DNA of 64,000 nt, taken from the NCBI RefSeq assembly GCF_006538345.1, contig NZ_BJKL01000008.1:157767-221766 (forward strand), in the 5' to 3' direction. Positions 50,604 to 59,375 of this stretch are shown one piece after another. The position numbers and the translations under genes are program-made. Positions within the stretch are counted from its first letter, which is position 1, and every line of letters starts with the position of its first letter. A model generated the notes under the pieces. That model had not been told where the DNA came from and searched no databases. It saw only the letters and a list, made by a program, of their open reading frames with translations. The DNA is from Alteromonas sp. KUL49. Its GTDB lineage: Bacteria > Pseudomonadota > Gammaproteobacteria > Enterobacterales > Alteromonadaceae.

Positions 50604-50870
50604 ATGACACCCACTGAAATCAAAGCCGAACTTAACCAAAGAGGCTATTCAATTGCCTTACTTGCCGAAGTTCTCAACAAAACGCCCGTAGCCGTTGGCG
50701 CAGTTATCAACAGAAAACTGGTTGCTAAACCAACAGCAGAATCTATATCTAAAGCTATTGGTAAAGACGTAAGTGAAGTTTTCCCCGACGTCCCCAGCTA
50801 CCACACACCTTGCAGAGCAGCAACTCGCGAGCAAAAAAAAATCGAGCTTCAAAAGCAGCTAAGTGCGTGA
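50604..50870 (+). CDS. Ner-like DNA-binding protein
   Basis: From ATG 50604 the product has 88 residues; a start at 50580 would add eight. It is a Ner/Nlp-like helix-turn-helix protein: PTEIKAELNQRGYSIALLAEVLNKTPVAVGAVINRKLVAKPTAESISKAIGKDVSEVFP. In Mu, Ner turns down the early promoter and the repressor promoter after infection. Its place as first gene of the rightward operon, divergent from the repressor, fits exactly. Confidence 0.85.
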   Translation: MTPTEIKAELNQRGYSIALLAEVLNKTPVAVGAVINRKLVAKPTAESISKAIGKDVSEVFPDVPSYHTPCRAATREQKKIELQKQLSA

Positions 50871-50881
50871 GGGTTTTACCA

Positions 50882-51361
50882 ATGAAACAGACTCTCATAA
50901 CTCTCGCTTGGCCAATTGATGGCGACTTAGGTCGCAGAGCAGTTGGGCGACCAGGTGTTCTATATTTCGAACGCCGCCAGATATTGGCAGTGCCTTCAGA
51001 CATATTGATTGAACTTCAACGCGTAGCAGCGCCAGAAACACTAAATGAGCACGATTGGGCATTGCATCTAGCTTTGTGTAATGGTCATTACCCGCCTGTA
51101 ACAACCACAGTACTGAAGACATTGGTGGCAACACCCGAAGCATTGCCCTCGCACCAAAGGTTAGCCACAAGCCATGCAACTGCTCCACATCGTGTGGCAA
51201 CAGCAACGCCATTAATTCACGCTTTTTATCACTTTGTGCGTGTTGGATTTGTTGAATATTTTCAGCAGTCATTTCGACGCTCTCGATTGATGAAACGTGT
51301 TTCTAGCGTAGGAAAATGCGAGACCTGCGTCACTGGTAAAACAACAACAAATAATTACTAG
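50882..51361 (+). CDS. hypothetical early phage protein
   Basis: From ATG 50882 (GAGGG nine bases before) the product has about 159 residues, beginning KQTLITLAWPIDGDLGRRAVGRPGVLYFERRQILAVPSDI. It is basic with a weakly helical C-terminus that contains two cysteines (GKCETCVTG). A long frame also exists on the opposite strand here but has no ribosome site. It lies in the early operon between the Ner-like gene and the next hypothetical gene. Family unknown. Confidence 0.5.
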   Translation: MKQTLITLAWPIDGDLGRRAVGRPGVLYFERRQILAVPSDILIELQRVAAPETLNEHDWALHLALCNGHYPPVTTTVLKTLVATPEALPSHQRLATSHATAPHRVATATPLIHAFYHFVRVGFVEYFQQSFRRSRLMKRVSSVGKCETCVTGKTTTNNY

Positions 51362-51374
51362 TAAGGGGAACCCC

Positions 51375-51821
51375 ATGTCTCAGAACGACTTATTCGAACA
51401 ATTAGACCTTGGTTTATTGAACAGCGACAACGCCCCCATTCTGGACGTAGAGGTAGAAGTTATTGCATCCATTAAGTACTGGGAACGTCGAACAGGATTG
51501 GGTCGTGAACGCTTTCTAGACCGCATTAACCTGTGCCTTCGCGACACTGACAAAGCGGTGACAAAAAACCAACTCAATAAGTGGTTATCACCTAGCCAAG
51601 AGAACACGGTACCAGCTTGGGTAATGCCAGCCATTTGCTGGGCGCTGCAAACGGTAGAACCGTTAGAAACGTTGCTCAAACCTATCGGCTTCAAAACCGC
51701 TGGCGTGGCTTCAGAAATACTGCGTCAAAAAGCGCAAGCCGACATTCAAGCGAAAAAGTATTACCAAGAAAGTAAGCAGCTTGATAACGCTATTAGCCAA
51801 ATGCTTAAAGGTAGAGGTTAA
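51375..51821 (+). CDS. hypothetical early protein before the transposase
   Basis: The 148-residue protein follows an AAGGGG ribosome site. It has a helical DNA-binding look (SIKYWERRTGLGRERFLDRINLCLRDTDKAVTKNQLNKWLSPSQENTVPAWVMPAICWALQT), with PAWVMPAICWALQ reminiscent of regulator domains that sense operator binding. Similar small genes precede MuA in transposable siphophages. It is five bases from the next gene. Confidence 0.6.
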   Translation: MSQNDLFEQLDLGLLNSDNAPILDVEVEVIASIKYWERRTGLGRERFLDRINLCLRDTDKAVTKNQLNKWLSPSQENTVPAWVMPAICWALQTVEPLETLLKPIGFKTAGVASEILRQKAQADIQAKKYYQESKQLDNAISQMLKGRG

Positions 51822-51825
51822 GTGA

Positions 51826-52842
51826 ATGAGTAAAAAAGCACTAACCACTCAACCTAATGCCATTGTAAGTCAGCTTGTTGCGCGCATTGGCGAGGAAGAT
51901 TTAACACTGCCTTCTGACGCTAATGAGCTGTGGAGCCTAGTTGAAAACAGCGAAGCGTATGCGTGTTTGTATCAGATTAAAGCAGGGTTAGCGTATAAAG
52001 CGCTAAAAGCACAACTGCCACATGGTGAGTTTGAAAAAGAATTGAAGCAAAGAGGTCTTGCTCTTCGAAATGCGCAAAACAAAATCGCAGTTGCAGAGCT
52101 GGTACTAAATTGCCCAGCGCTAAAAACGCAGACGTCTGCGTTTTTAAAAGATGGAAAGTCAAATCGGCAGACGTCTGCCGAATTAGAAAGTGAACAAACT
52201 ATCAATCTGGAATCGTTTAATTTCAGTCAGTTAAACGAGCTAACGCGTCTTCCTGAAGAAAAAATTCAGAATATTCAGCCTAAAGAGCTTGAAGAACTGA
52301 GCAAGTTACCGGTGCGCGCACTCAAAGCCACCGTTAAACAAATCAACTTTGATTTCGACCAACAGCATAAGCTTGAAGCAGAAAACGCAAACTTGAAGAA
52401 AACCACTACAGAGCTAAATAACCAGTTAGCCGAGGCCATTAATGAACTTGGCCACGAGAAGTTGAAAAAGGCTCCCGAGGCGCTGTTTGGTTTACCGCCA
52501 CTGGTTGCCCACATTAAGCAAGAAGCTCCTCAAGTTAGCCAACAGTTGCACGAGTACAGTTTGCAGGTTGTTAATTTGGTAGAGCGAGTGATTGTGCCTG
52601 GGCTTGACCAAGAACAAGCAGAAATGGCTGCCGCCGCTATTTATCACTGGGTGACTGCGCCAATGATGCAGCTATCTACCGCGCTTAACCGTTTAAAAGA
52701 TCACTTTGGCGAAGCCGTGATACACGAAGACGCTCCACTACCCAGCTATGGCGAGAACGAGTGGCTGGAAGCCGAGCAGCGTAGACAAGCAATTGTGTCG
52801 TTTCATCAAGGCGCGAAAAAACAGCGCAAGGGGCGCAAGTAA
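51826..52842 (+). CDS. early DNA-binding-type phage protein (DUF3102-like)
   Basis: The 338-residue protein precedes the transposase gene and shares its last base with the transposase ATG. The N-terminal half (NSEAYACLYQIKAGLAYKALKAQLPHGEFEKELKQRGLALRNAQNKIAVAELV) resembles DUF3102/ParB-like helical proteins. The middle (about 170-210) is a coiled coil (KLEAENANLKKTTTELNNQLAEAIN). Two perfect palindromes with the core GCAGACGTCTGC lie inside its gene at 52,122-52,181. It may bind DNA, perhaps these sites, but that is inference. Confidence 0.6.
   Translation: MSKKALTTQPNAIVSQLVARIGEEDLTLPSDANELWSLVENSEAYACLYQIKAGLAYKALKAQLPHGEFEKELKQRGLALRNAQNKIAVAELVLNCPALKTQTSAFLKDGKSNRQTSAELESEQTINLESFNFSQLNELTRLPEEKIQNIQPKELEELSKLPVRALKATVKQINFDFDQQHKLEAENANLKKTTTELNNQLAEAINELGHEKLKKAPEALFGLPPLVAHIKQEAPQVSQQLHEYSLQVVNLVERVIVPGLDQEQAEMAAAAIYHWVTAPMMQLSTALNRLKDHFGEAVIHEDAPLPSYGENEWLEAEQRRQAIVSFHQGAKKQRKGRK
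52122..52145. repeat. perfect 24-base palindrome inside a coding region
   Basis: The sequence has A5 on the left, the core CGCAGACGTCTGCG and T5 on the right, with no mismatch. It could form a hairpin with loop ACGT followed by a T run, or be a protein binding site. The second copy lies 39 bases away, centre to centre. Confidence 0.85.
52164..52181. repeat. perfect 18-base palindrome, second copy
   Basis: TCGGCAGACGTCTGCCGA shares the core GCAGACGTCTGC with the palindrome at 52,122-52,145 but not its A/T flanks. The peptide QTSA is repeated as a result, which suggests selection at the DNA level. Confidence 0.85.
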
Positions 52843-54557
52843 TGCACCCTGCTGTGTACCAATATAACCAGCTGGTTTCCGAAGGGCTAATTACCCAAGA
52901 CCCATGGGAGCAAGCTACCGGTAAAGCCAAAGCTACTGCAAATTATCGCTTACTGATTGTAGAGCACGTGCGTGTAAAACAAGCGCATTTAAACATGCAA
53001 AATGCCATTAAAGAGGTTTTACAGCTTTGTGAAAGCGGTGCTGCCTCAGACGGATTAACGGCGGCTTACAATACGTTGAATAACCCAAAAGCAGGCAGTA
53101 TTCGGCTATGGGTAAAGGCGTTTGAAGAAAGCGGTAAAAGTGGATTACTTCCTAAGTATTCTGGCACCAACCGCACACAATACGGCTGGGAGGTACGCGT
53201 ACTAGAGCTGTACCACAGACCGCAAAAACCAAGCATAAGCAAAGTTGCGCGTGACTTGCGTGAAATGTATGGCTTTAGAAACGCACAAGACCACAACGTT
53301 CGTTACTTTTTCAATACTCTGCCAGCAGATTTGCAAAGTAAGTCCCCCTGGCGTATGGGGCGCAAACAATACAATGATGCACTGCGTGAGCATGTATCAC
53401 GCACTACCGAAAATTTACCCGTAGGTGTTTTGTTTCAGGGCGATGGCCACACCGTCGACCAATACATTAAACACCCTCGCACCGGCAAAATTTGGCGACC
53501 AGAGCTTACCGTGTTCATGGATGTTCGAAGCCGATTTATTCCAGGCTGGTACCTAAGTGTAGCTGAGAGCAGCGTAAGCACCATGGCGGCATTAAGTCAT
53601 GGTATGGGGACACACAATCATGTGCCAGCACTGGTACATGTTGATAACGGCTCCGGTTTTAAATCAAAAATAATGAATGCCGAAACAACGGGCTTTTACG
53701 CCTCGTTTGGAATAGAGCCCATCTTTGCGTTACCAGGTAATGCAAAAGCCAAAAATGTCGAGCGTTTCTTTAGAACAATGGAAGACGACTTTGGCAAAGA
53801 CTTTGATACGTACTGCGGCTATGACATGAGTCCAGATGCATCCCGAGTTTTCTCCAGTGCAGACAAAGCGCAGAAAGCAGAGGCAGCAGGTAAAATACAT
53901 ATTCCTACCGTTGAGGAATGGGTAGAAGCGTTTACCGAATGGCTAGAACGCTACCACAACAGACCACACCCCGAATTTCCCAACACTACGCCAGCGCTAC
54001 TATGGGCAGAGCTAGAACGTACTCCAGTAGTTGATCACAACTTACTGGTAAAACCGCGTGAAAAAGTAAAAGTCAGTCGCTCGTTAGTCACATTGCACAA
54101 GCGCAAATACACATGCGATTACATCTACCAGCTTGAAGGCAAAGAACTGATCGCAGAGTACGACTTACACGACGATTCAACGATACGACTGTTTGATTTA
54201 GATGGTCGCTGGTTAACTACGGCGCAGCTGAAATCGAAGAAAGACTACATCAATGTGTCTCGCATTAAAGACGCAGAACGCAAGCGTCTACTTGCTCAAG
54301 AAAAGCGCTTTCACAACAAAATGGAAGAAAAGCGCGCGCAAGCTGGCGAGCACACGCCTTTGCATGTTGAGCAAGCCGACCAACTCGACTCACTTGAACA
54401 AAGCATTCAAGAGCTAGTTGAAGACCAACAACCCATAAACGACGAATTTAATTTAGACAGTGCGATGGAAAGCCTGCTGAAAAGCGCTGCGCCTGTTGAA
54501 CAGCCAACCGACGATTTTGAACCTTTAGACCTATACGGAGAAACCCATGGCCGCTAA
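52842..54557 (+). CDS. MuA-like transposase (DDE integrase)
   Basis: The 571-residue protein has a helix-turn-helix N-terminal part, an RNase-H-like catalytic core with acidic residues at D201 (FQGDGHTVDQYI), D268 (VHVDNGSGFKS) and E307 (KNVERFFRTMEDDF), a Mu-type C-terminal beta-barrel and an acidic tail. The 67-residue spacing from the first to the second aspartate equals that of MuA. It pairs the two phage ends and replicates or integrates the phage by transposition. It shares one base with the gene before and overlaps the MuB gene by 11 bases. Confidence 0.93.
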   Translation: MHPAVYQYNQLVSEGLITQDPWEQATGKAKATANYRLLIVEHVRVKQAHLNMQNAIKEVLQLCESGAASDGLTAAYNTLNNPKAGSIRLWVKAFEESGKSGLLPKYSGTNRTQYGWEVRVLELYHRPQKPSISKVARDLREMYGFRNAQDHNVRYFFNTLPADLQSKSPWRMGRKQYNDALREHVSRTTENLPVGVLFQGDGHTVDQYIKHPRTGKIWRPELTVFMDVRSRFIPGWYLSVAESSVSTMAALSHGMGTHNHVPALVHVDNGSGFKSKIMNAETTGFYASFGIEPIFALPGNAKAKNVERFFRTMEDDFGKDFDTYCGYDMSPDASRVFSSADKAQKAEAAGKIHIPTVEEWVEAFTEWLERYHNRPHPEFPNTTPALLWAELERTPVVDHNLLVKPREKVKVSRSLVTLHKRKYTCDYIYQLEGKELIAEYDLHDDSTIRLFDLDGRWLTTAQLKSKKDYINVSRIKDAERKRLLAQEKRFHNKMEEKRAQAGEHTPLHVEQADQLDSLEQSIQELVEDQQPINDEFNLDSAMESLLKSAAPVEQPTDDFEPLDLYGETHGR

Positions 54558-55575
54558 AAAAATAGAAATACCTGCGTCTTTCAACAGTAATTACAGCGAG
54601 AAAGATATCGCTGATGTTACAAGCATCATCAAATGGATGAACGAGAGCCTTCAACGTTCAAACCGCTGGCTATCACGTTGCTGCGGCGTGAGTGACGCGT
54701 ATATTTCAACGCTACTTACCGGTAAACACAACGGTAAACCAGAAGACCTAATCGCCAAAATACTTCCCATCATGGAAGACAGTGAAACCCAAAGACAACC
54801 TGGTGAATTTGTAGAAACCACTACGTGGAACATTGTTAATTACGCTTGCAAGATGGCACGAGCGGAAGGCGGCTTTGCGATTATCGCGGGTTCACCAGGC
54901 GTAGGTAAAACCGAAAGCCTCGAAGAATATACAAGACGTGTTCCTAGCACGATTTACATGCGCGGCAGTGAGGTAACTAACAGCACTACTGTTATCGACA
55001 AGTTAGTAAAAGCACTCGACATACGCATTGGTGGCCAGTACCGCAAAAGCGCCAAAGTAGATGCCATTGTCGAAAAGCTAAAAAACTCCAAGCGCCTAAT
55101 CATTTTAGACGAAACCGACAAGTGCCATGTAGACACGCCCGACCCACTTCGCACCATTTCTGACGACACCGGTTGCGGCGTTATTTTGGCGGGTAACACA
55201 AACCTTCGCAACATGGTAGCGATGGGCGATAACCGCTACGACTTGATTGAAAGCCGTGTTGTGTTTTGGCCGGAAATCATCAACAGGATATCTCCTGAAG
55301 ACGTTAAAAACCTGATGAAGCCTTACATATCCGAGGACATGATTTCGAAGTACGACACCTTTGACGAGGTAGTTAAGTATGCCGGTGAATTGGTGAAAGG
55401 CAGTGCCAGAAAGCTCGTTAAAAGTCTGTTAAAGAACCTTTTAATGCTTCATGAGAGCAGTAAGAAAGACCCAAATTACCAAGGCATAAGCCGAGAAATG
55501 ATGGCCAAAGTGGCCAAGTCATTCATGGGGGTTGCACACCCGCCTGCAATATCAAGAAAGAACAGTTCGGTTTAA
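54547..55575 (+). CDS. MuB-like AAA+ ATPase
   Basis: The 342-residue protein has an N-terminal DNA-binding helix-turn-helix-like region (about 20-75), Walker A GSPGVGKT (115-122) and Walker B LIILDE (184-189). It would form filaments on target DNA, choose the integration site and activate the transposase. Coupled with the transposase gene by overlap. The N-terminal part contains RSNRWLSRCCGVSDAYISTLLTGK, a repressor-like helix-turn-helix as in Mu B. Confidence 0.9.
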   Translation: MAAKKIEIPASFNSNYSEKDIADVTSIIKWMNESLQRSNRWLSRCCGVSDAYISTLLTGKHNGKPEDLIAKILPIMEDSETQRQPGEFVETTTWNIVNYACKMARAEGGFAIIAGSPGVGKTESLEEYTRRVPSTIYMRGSEVTNSTTVIDKLVKALDIRIGGQYRKSAKVDAIVEKLKNSKRLIILDETDKCHVDTPDPLRTISDDTGCGVILAGNTNLRNMVAMGDNRYDLIESRVVFWPEIINRISPEDVKNLMKPYISEDMISKYDTFDEVVKYAGELVKGSARKLVKSLLKNLLMLHESSKKDPNYQGISREMMAKVAKSFMGVAHPPAISRKNSSV

Positions 55576-55646
55576 CACATTTACACACTAAGAAAAGCAA
55601 TAGCACTTTTTTCGCTTTACCAACTAACCCGTAGAGGAACAACTAA

Positions 55647-56312
55647 ATGAGCGAGATCCAAATACCTGAAGGCTACACCATGCGCGCTAATGGCGACTTG
55701 GTAAAGCTAGATAACCTAACCGCGCTAGAACGTGAAGAAGACGCACTGGTAAAAGCTTTGATGCCCGAAGCACAGCGCTTACACCGTGAGCTGGCTGAGT
55801 TCAAATATAAAGTTATGCACTGGGTAGAAGAAACGATTTCACGGTGTATTAGAGAGCACGGTATTAAACGCTTTGAAAAAATCAAAGGCAATGTGGCGTT
55901 TACCACTGTTGATGGCAACTACCGCGTAGAACGTGCTATCAGCGACAAGATAGAAGCCAATTCTTCTATTGAGGCGGCACGTCAACTGTTCGAGCAATAT
56001 GCCCTAGTGTTGGAAAAACAAAGCGGTGAAGATGCTAAGGAGTTTATTCACTCTTCATTTCGCTTGAACAAAGACCAGTACGTTACCAGTCGCCTGGTTA
56101 ACCTACTTAACAAAAATCTAAATCACCCACTGTACAAACAAGCCAAGACAGCATTGCAAGAGGCACTGTTTGTGAGTTCATCAAAAGCCTACGTGCGCTT
56201 TTACATTCGCAACACCAAAGACGACAGCTGGACAGCCATGCCGCTGCAATTTAGCAGTATAGCAATGGCAGAGCCAAGCTCAGAGAAATCCGCTAATGAA
56301 GAAGACGAGTAA
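55647..56312 (+). CDS. DUF3164 family phage protein
   Basis: The 221-residue protein has the DUF3164 look: [19 protein letters not shown] at the N-terminus, and [25 protein letters not shown] in the middle, with mostly helical remainder. This family is common in the early region of Mu-like phages just after MuB. Its role is not established. Ribosome site AGAGG nine bases before the ATG. Confidence 0.85.
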   Translation: MSEIQIPEGYTMRANGDLVKLDNLTALEREEDALVKALMPEAQRLHRELAEFKYKVMHWVEETISRCIREHGIKRFEKIKGNVAFTTVDGNYRVERAISDKIEANSSIEAARQLFEQYALVLEKQSGEDAKEFIHSSFRLNKDQYVTSRLVNLLNKNLNHPLYKQAKTALQEALFVSSSKAYVRFYIRNTKDDSWTAMPLQFSSIAMAEPSSEKSANEEDE

Positions 56313-56398
56313 TCGCCTTCGGCAACAGCGACACCTTTGGCGCTTTTACCAGCGCCATGTACCAACGGGCCAAAGCCCACAACAAAAGAGAAACAACA

Positions 56399-56674
56399 AT
56401 GAATAAATCACAATTAATCGACCAAATTGCTGGCGCAGCAGAACTTTCAAAAGCAGATGCTACACGTGCCTTAGACGCTATAACCAGCACGATCACTTCT
56501 GAATTGGCCAATGGAGGCAAGGTCGAAATAGTCGGCTTCGGTAAGTTTGAAGCCAAACAGCGCGCTGCTCGAACAGGGCGCAATCCTGCAACCGGTGAAC
56601 CATTAGAAATTGCCGCTAGTGTTCAACCTTCCTTCAAGGCAGGTAAAGCACTAAAAGACGCCTGCAACCAATAA
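56399..56674 (+). CDS. HU-family DNA-binding protein
   Basis: The 91-residue product from ATG 56399 has the HU fold: [36 protein letters not shown], and the beta-arm region [33 protein letters not shown]. It binds and bends DNA as a dimer. In Mu, HU and IHF help to build the transposase complex, so a phage-coded HU beside MuA and MuB is sensible. An in-frame upstream start at 56357 is out of line with family length. Confidence 0.92.
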   Translation: MNKSQLIDQIAGAAELSKADATRALDAITSTITSELANGGKVEIVGFGKFEAKQRAARTGRNPATGEPLEIAASVQPSFKAGKALKDACNQ

Positions 56675-56717
56675 CACTGACAAAGGGCGGTGTATTCCGC
56701 CCTTCTGGAGACTTCAT

Positions 56718-57410
56718 ATGTCAGACAAAATTTTAATACGTATTAAAAAGTTGCTAGCAATGGCAAAGAGTGGGAACCCTCATGAAGCTGCCAATGCATT
56801 GAGTCGTGCGCAAAAGCTTATGCAACAACACGGTATAGACGAGACAGCTATTGCGTTAAGCGAAGTTGAAAAAAGTGAATCTTTATTGCTCGGTGCCAGT
56901 AAGCCTCAGTTTTATGAGGCCATGCTTGCCAACCTCATAAAACGAGCATTTGCTGTCGAGCCAGTGGTGAATTACGCACTCGATAAAAACTTCAATTTAA
57001 AGAGTCAATTTTGGTTCTGTGGTATCTCGCCCAGCAATGAGTTGGCTGCATATTGCTTTGATGTTCTGTATCGCCAACTTAAGCGCGCTCGCGCTGATTT
57101 CACCAAAACGCTGAACAATAACTGTAAGCGCTCGACCAAAACTAGCCGAGCCAATGCCTTCTGTGTTGGTTGGATTAACACTGTTAGTAAGCAAGTTAGT
57201 GAACTTAGTTTAGCTGAACCACAGAAACAACTTGTTCATAGCTTTATCAGCAAGTCGTTGGGTAGCACCGAAACAAAGAGTGTTGAACAAAACCGCTCGG
57301 GTAAAGAACGCTATGCCGACTACGAACGCGGCGCTATTGCGGCAGATGGTGTTGTTCTAAACCCTGGTGTTAACGGCACATCCCAACCAGCACTTAACCA
57401 AGCGCTGTAG
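56718..57410 (+). CDS. DUF2786 family phage protein
   Basis: The 230-residue protein begins with the DUF2786 domain (ILIRIKKLLAMAKSGNPHEAANALSRAQKLMQQHGID) followed by a DUF7168-like region (NLIKRAFAVEPVVNYALDKNFNLKSQFWFCGISPSNELAAYCFDVLYRQLKRAR). Such proteins are frequent in early regions of Mu-like phages and have no settled function. CTGGAG lies ten bases before the ATG. Confidence 0.85.
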   Translation: MSDKILIRIKKLLAMAKSGNPHEAANALSRAQKLMQQHGIDETAIALSEVEKSESLLLGASKPQFYEAMLANLIKRAFAVEPVVNYALDKNFNLKSQFWFCGISPSNELAAYCFDVLYRQLKRARADFTKTLNNNCKRSTKTSRANAFCVGWINTVSKQVSELSLAEPQKQLVHSFISKSLGSTETKSVEQNRSGKERYADYERGAIAADGVVLNPGVNGTSQPALNQAL

Positions 57411-57419
57411 GAGTTAAAA

Positions 57420-57644
57420 GTGAAAACACATTTATTTTCAGCCTTCGGGACAAGCTACAAAAAAGCCGTTGGCGTGGTGTTATCAAGAGTCGTCTTTTTT
57501 GAGCCATGTTCAAGCCTCGGTAGAACAGGTACCGAGCTGCATATGGATGACGGCTCAGAAGTAATGGTGAATGAAACTGTTGATCAAGTGCAGCAAGTAC
57601 TAAATGCGCAGGAGGTGTCAAATGAACCTGTTTCGCAAGCCTGA
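57420..57644 (+). CDS. small early phage protein, 74 residues
   Basis: A frame from GTG 57420 with TAGGAG seven bases before it encodes a small protein (KTHLFSAFGTSYKKAVGVVLSRVVFFEPCSSLGRTGTELHMDDGSEVMVNETVDQVQQVLNAQ...). It overlaps the next gene by 23 bases. No family or domain is recognised. The tight packing supports it as real. Confidence 0.6.
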   Translation: MKTHLFSAFGTSYKKAVGVVLSRVVFFEPCSSLGRTGTELHMDDGSEVMVNETVDQVQQVLNAQEVSNEPVSQA

Positions 57645-58032
57645 TTTGGTGATTGGCAATGACTACCTATGCCGTTGGTATGTGATACCACGCAATCCGT
57701 GGTTCAACATCTACTTGCATAAGTTTACCGGTAGCGACATCGATACAGCGCTACACGATCACCCATGGTGGAGCTGCTCATTCTTGCTTAAAGGCGAAGC
57801 AGTAGAACACACCCAGGATGGCTCACATATGTTGCCTCGCTTCATACCAGTGCTGCGCAGTGCACGGTTCGCCCATCGAATAGAGCTTGTGAAAGGGCCG
57901 GTATGGACGCTGTTTGTAACAGGGCCACGCGTTCGAGAATGGGGTTTTTATTGCCCAAAAGGCTGGAAACACTGGACGAAATTCACCAATCAAACCGGCG
58001 ATAAAGTTGGTGCTGGATGCGGAGAAGACTAA
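57622..58032 (+). CDS. cupin-like phage protein
   Basis: From ATG 57622, with GGAGG six bases before it, the product has 136 residues. It reads as a small beta-barrel: FNIYLHKFTGSDIDTALHDHPWWSCSFLLKGEAVEH, then RFAHRIEL and PVWTLFVTGPRVREWGFYCPKGW. The HDHPWW and FAHRIEL histidines could form a metal site as in cupins. Similar proteins occur in phage early regions. Substrate and role are unknown. It ends at the ATG of the next gene. Confidence 0.7.
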   Translation: MNLFRKPDLVIGNDYLCRWYVIPRNPWFNIYLHKFTGSDIDTALHDHPWWSCSFLLKGEAVEHTQDGSHMLPRFIPVLRSARFAHRIELVKGPVWTLFVTGPRVREWGFYCPKGWKHWTKFTNQTGDKVGAGCGED

Positions 58033-58797
58033 ATGGGGTTAAACGTACTAGGCCACAACATAACTCAGCCGACGTTGAACTACTTTTTGCAAAACAAAAG
58101 GTCGAACAACAGGAAGCGGCTAGTTGAAGTCACTGGATGTTCTGAGGAAGTCGTTAATGAGGTGATTAGACTGATTGACGAGGAAGATCTGCGGGTAGTT
58201 CCTGAATTACATCAATTTATTTATGGCGGTAAAAAACAGCAAAAAAGAGAGGCTACTATGTCACAAAATTCATCCACTAAAGATTCAGTACTCAAAGTAT
58301 TGGCTGGAGCCAGTACACAAATGCTACCTGGCACTGTGGTAAAGCAAACAAAAAAGCCTGACCCAGACGTTAAAAGCATTTTAAAAGCGCTAAAACGAGA
58401 CGGGCTAGCGCTATACAAAAGCTGTGGACACTACACCATTTCTGAAAAAGGCATAAGCCTAGCAAAAAGCAAAGGCTTTGAAGTGCACTCTTCAACGTCT
58501 GCGCGCATCGACAACTTTCTAAAGTCACAAATAGAAAAAGGGGAACCGCTTACACCAAAGGTAGCCAAAGTGAAGCCTTCCGCTATTGCACAACAGCCTA
58601 GCGAAGACAGCGATACTCCTATGGACGAACTGTTTGGAACCATTGAGCTTTCATTGCGCGGTTCAAAGCTACTGTTTCAACTAGTCCAAAGCTTGAATGA
58701 AGGGCATTTGGTTAACGCAGGTTTTTCGCCAAAAGATATTGAGGATTTCAGCGGCGTTTACCACACCATCAAATACCAGGCACAGGGGGCTTTATGA
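58033..58797 (+). CDS. early phage protein with possible internal start
   Basis: The 254-residue frame begins at ATG 58033, directly after the previous stop. The first 75 residues are helical. A strong internal start (AGAGAGG five bases before ATG 58258) would give a separate 179-residue form beginning SQNSSTKDSVLKVLAGAS, with a winged-helix-like part (PDVKSILKALKRDGLALYKSCGHYTISEKG). Its function is unknown. The stop overlaps the next small gene (ATGA). Confidence 0.6.
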   Translation: MGLNVLGHNITQPTLNYFLQNKRSNNRKRLVEVTGCSEEVVNEVIRLIDEEDLRVVPELHQFIYGGKKQQKREATMSQNSSTKDSVLKVLAGASTQMLPGTVVKQTKKPDPDVKSILKALKRDGLALYKSCGHYTISEKGISLAKSKGFEVHSSTSARIDNFLKSQIEKGEPLTPKVAKVKPSAIAQQPSEDSDTPMDELFGTIELSLRGSKLLFQLVQSLNEGHLVNAGFSPKDIEDFSGVYHTIKYQAQGAL

Positions 58798-58967
58798 ACG
58801 AGCGAATGAATCAGCTAGTTGATGAAAACCAGTTGTTGAAAAAGCAAATACAAGGCTTGGAGGAGTCTTTAGATAAAGCTGATGACCTACTGAGTAAAAT
58901 CTACGAATCTGGAGTTCATTTACAAGAACTAGAAGCAGAAGTTCATCACTATTTGGTGCTTGGGTGA
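58794..58967 (+). CDS. small coiled-coil phage protein, 57 residues
   Basis: The ATG overlaps the previous stop (ATGA) and the stop is directly before the next ATG. The 57-residue product (NERMNQLVDENQLLKKQIQGL...) has heptad-like leucines throughout and is a likely dimeric coiled coil. It has no cysteine or membrane segment. Tight packing on both sides argues that it is a real gene. Confidence 0.65.
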   Translation: MNERMNQLVDENQLLKKQIQGLEESLDKADDLLSKIYESGVHLQELEAEVHHYLVLG

Positions 58968-59375
58968 ATGGCTATGCATGATCCACTACGCCGCCAAATC
59001 AAAGCCGCTCAAACCGCTATAAACATGAGCCAAGAGGACTACAAAGCCATGTTGATGCGCGTTACCGGTAAACACAGCAGTACTGACCTTAGTCGCAACC
59101 AGATATACGCAGTGCTTGATGAATTCAAACGCCTTGGCTGGAAGCCAAACGCCAAAAACGGGAGGTTGATCAAAACTATTCAGTTTTTGTGGATGCGATT
59201 GGGCGAGGAGAATTGTTTAGAAACGCCAACCAAAAAAGCCATGGAAGCCTTTTGCAATAAGTATGTGGAAACTCGAACGTTTTACAGCGCTCCCAGGGGG
59301 CAACTTCAACACTTAGTTGAGGTGCTCAAAAAATGGTGTGAGCGCGAGAACATTTCAACGGGAAGCATAAAATGA
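58968..59375 (+). CDS. GemA/gp16-like regulatory protein (DUF1018)
   Basis: The 135-residue protein matches the Mu gp16/GemA family (DUF1018): RRQIKAAQTAINMSQEDYKAMLMRVTGKHSSTDLSRNQIYAVLDEFKRLGWKP in the N-terminal two thirds. Mu GemA affects host gene expression and DNA supercoiling-sensitive genes. It lies directly before the Mor gene and overlaps it by four bases, as in Mu-like phages. Confidence 0.9.
   Translation: MAMHDPLRRQIKAAQTAINMSQEDYKAMLMRVTGKHSSTDLSRNQIYAVLDEFKRLGWKPNAKNGRLIKTIQFLWMRLGEENCLETPTKKAMEAFCNKYVETRTFYSAPRGQLQHLVEVLKKWCERENISTGSIK

Noticed and set aside
50895..51272. Minus-strand frame of 125 residues within the early operon
   Set aside because: No ribosome site, no family, and it runs against the early operon; the plus-strand frame has a good start signal.
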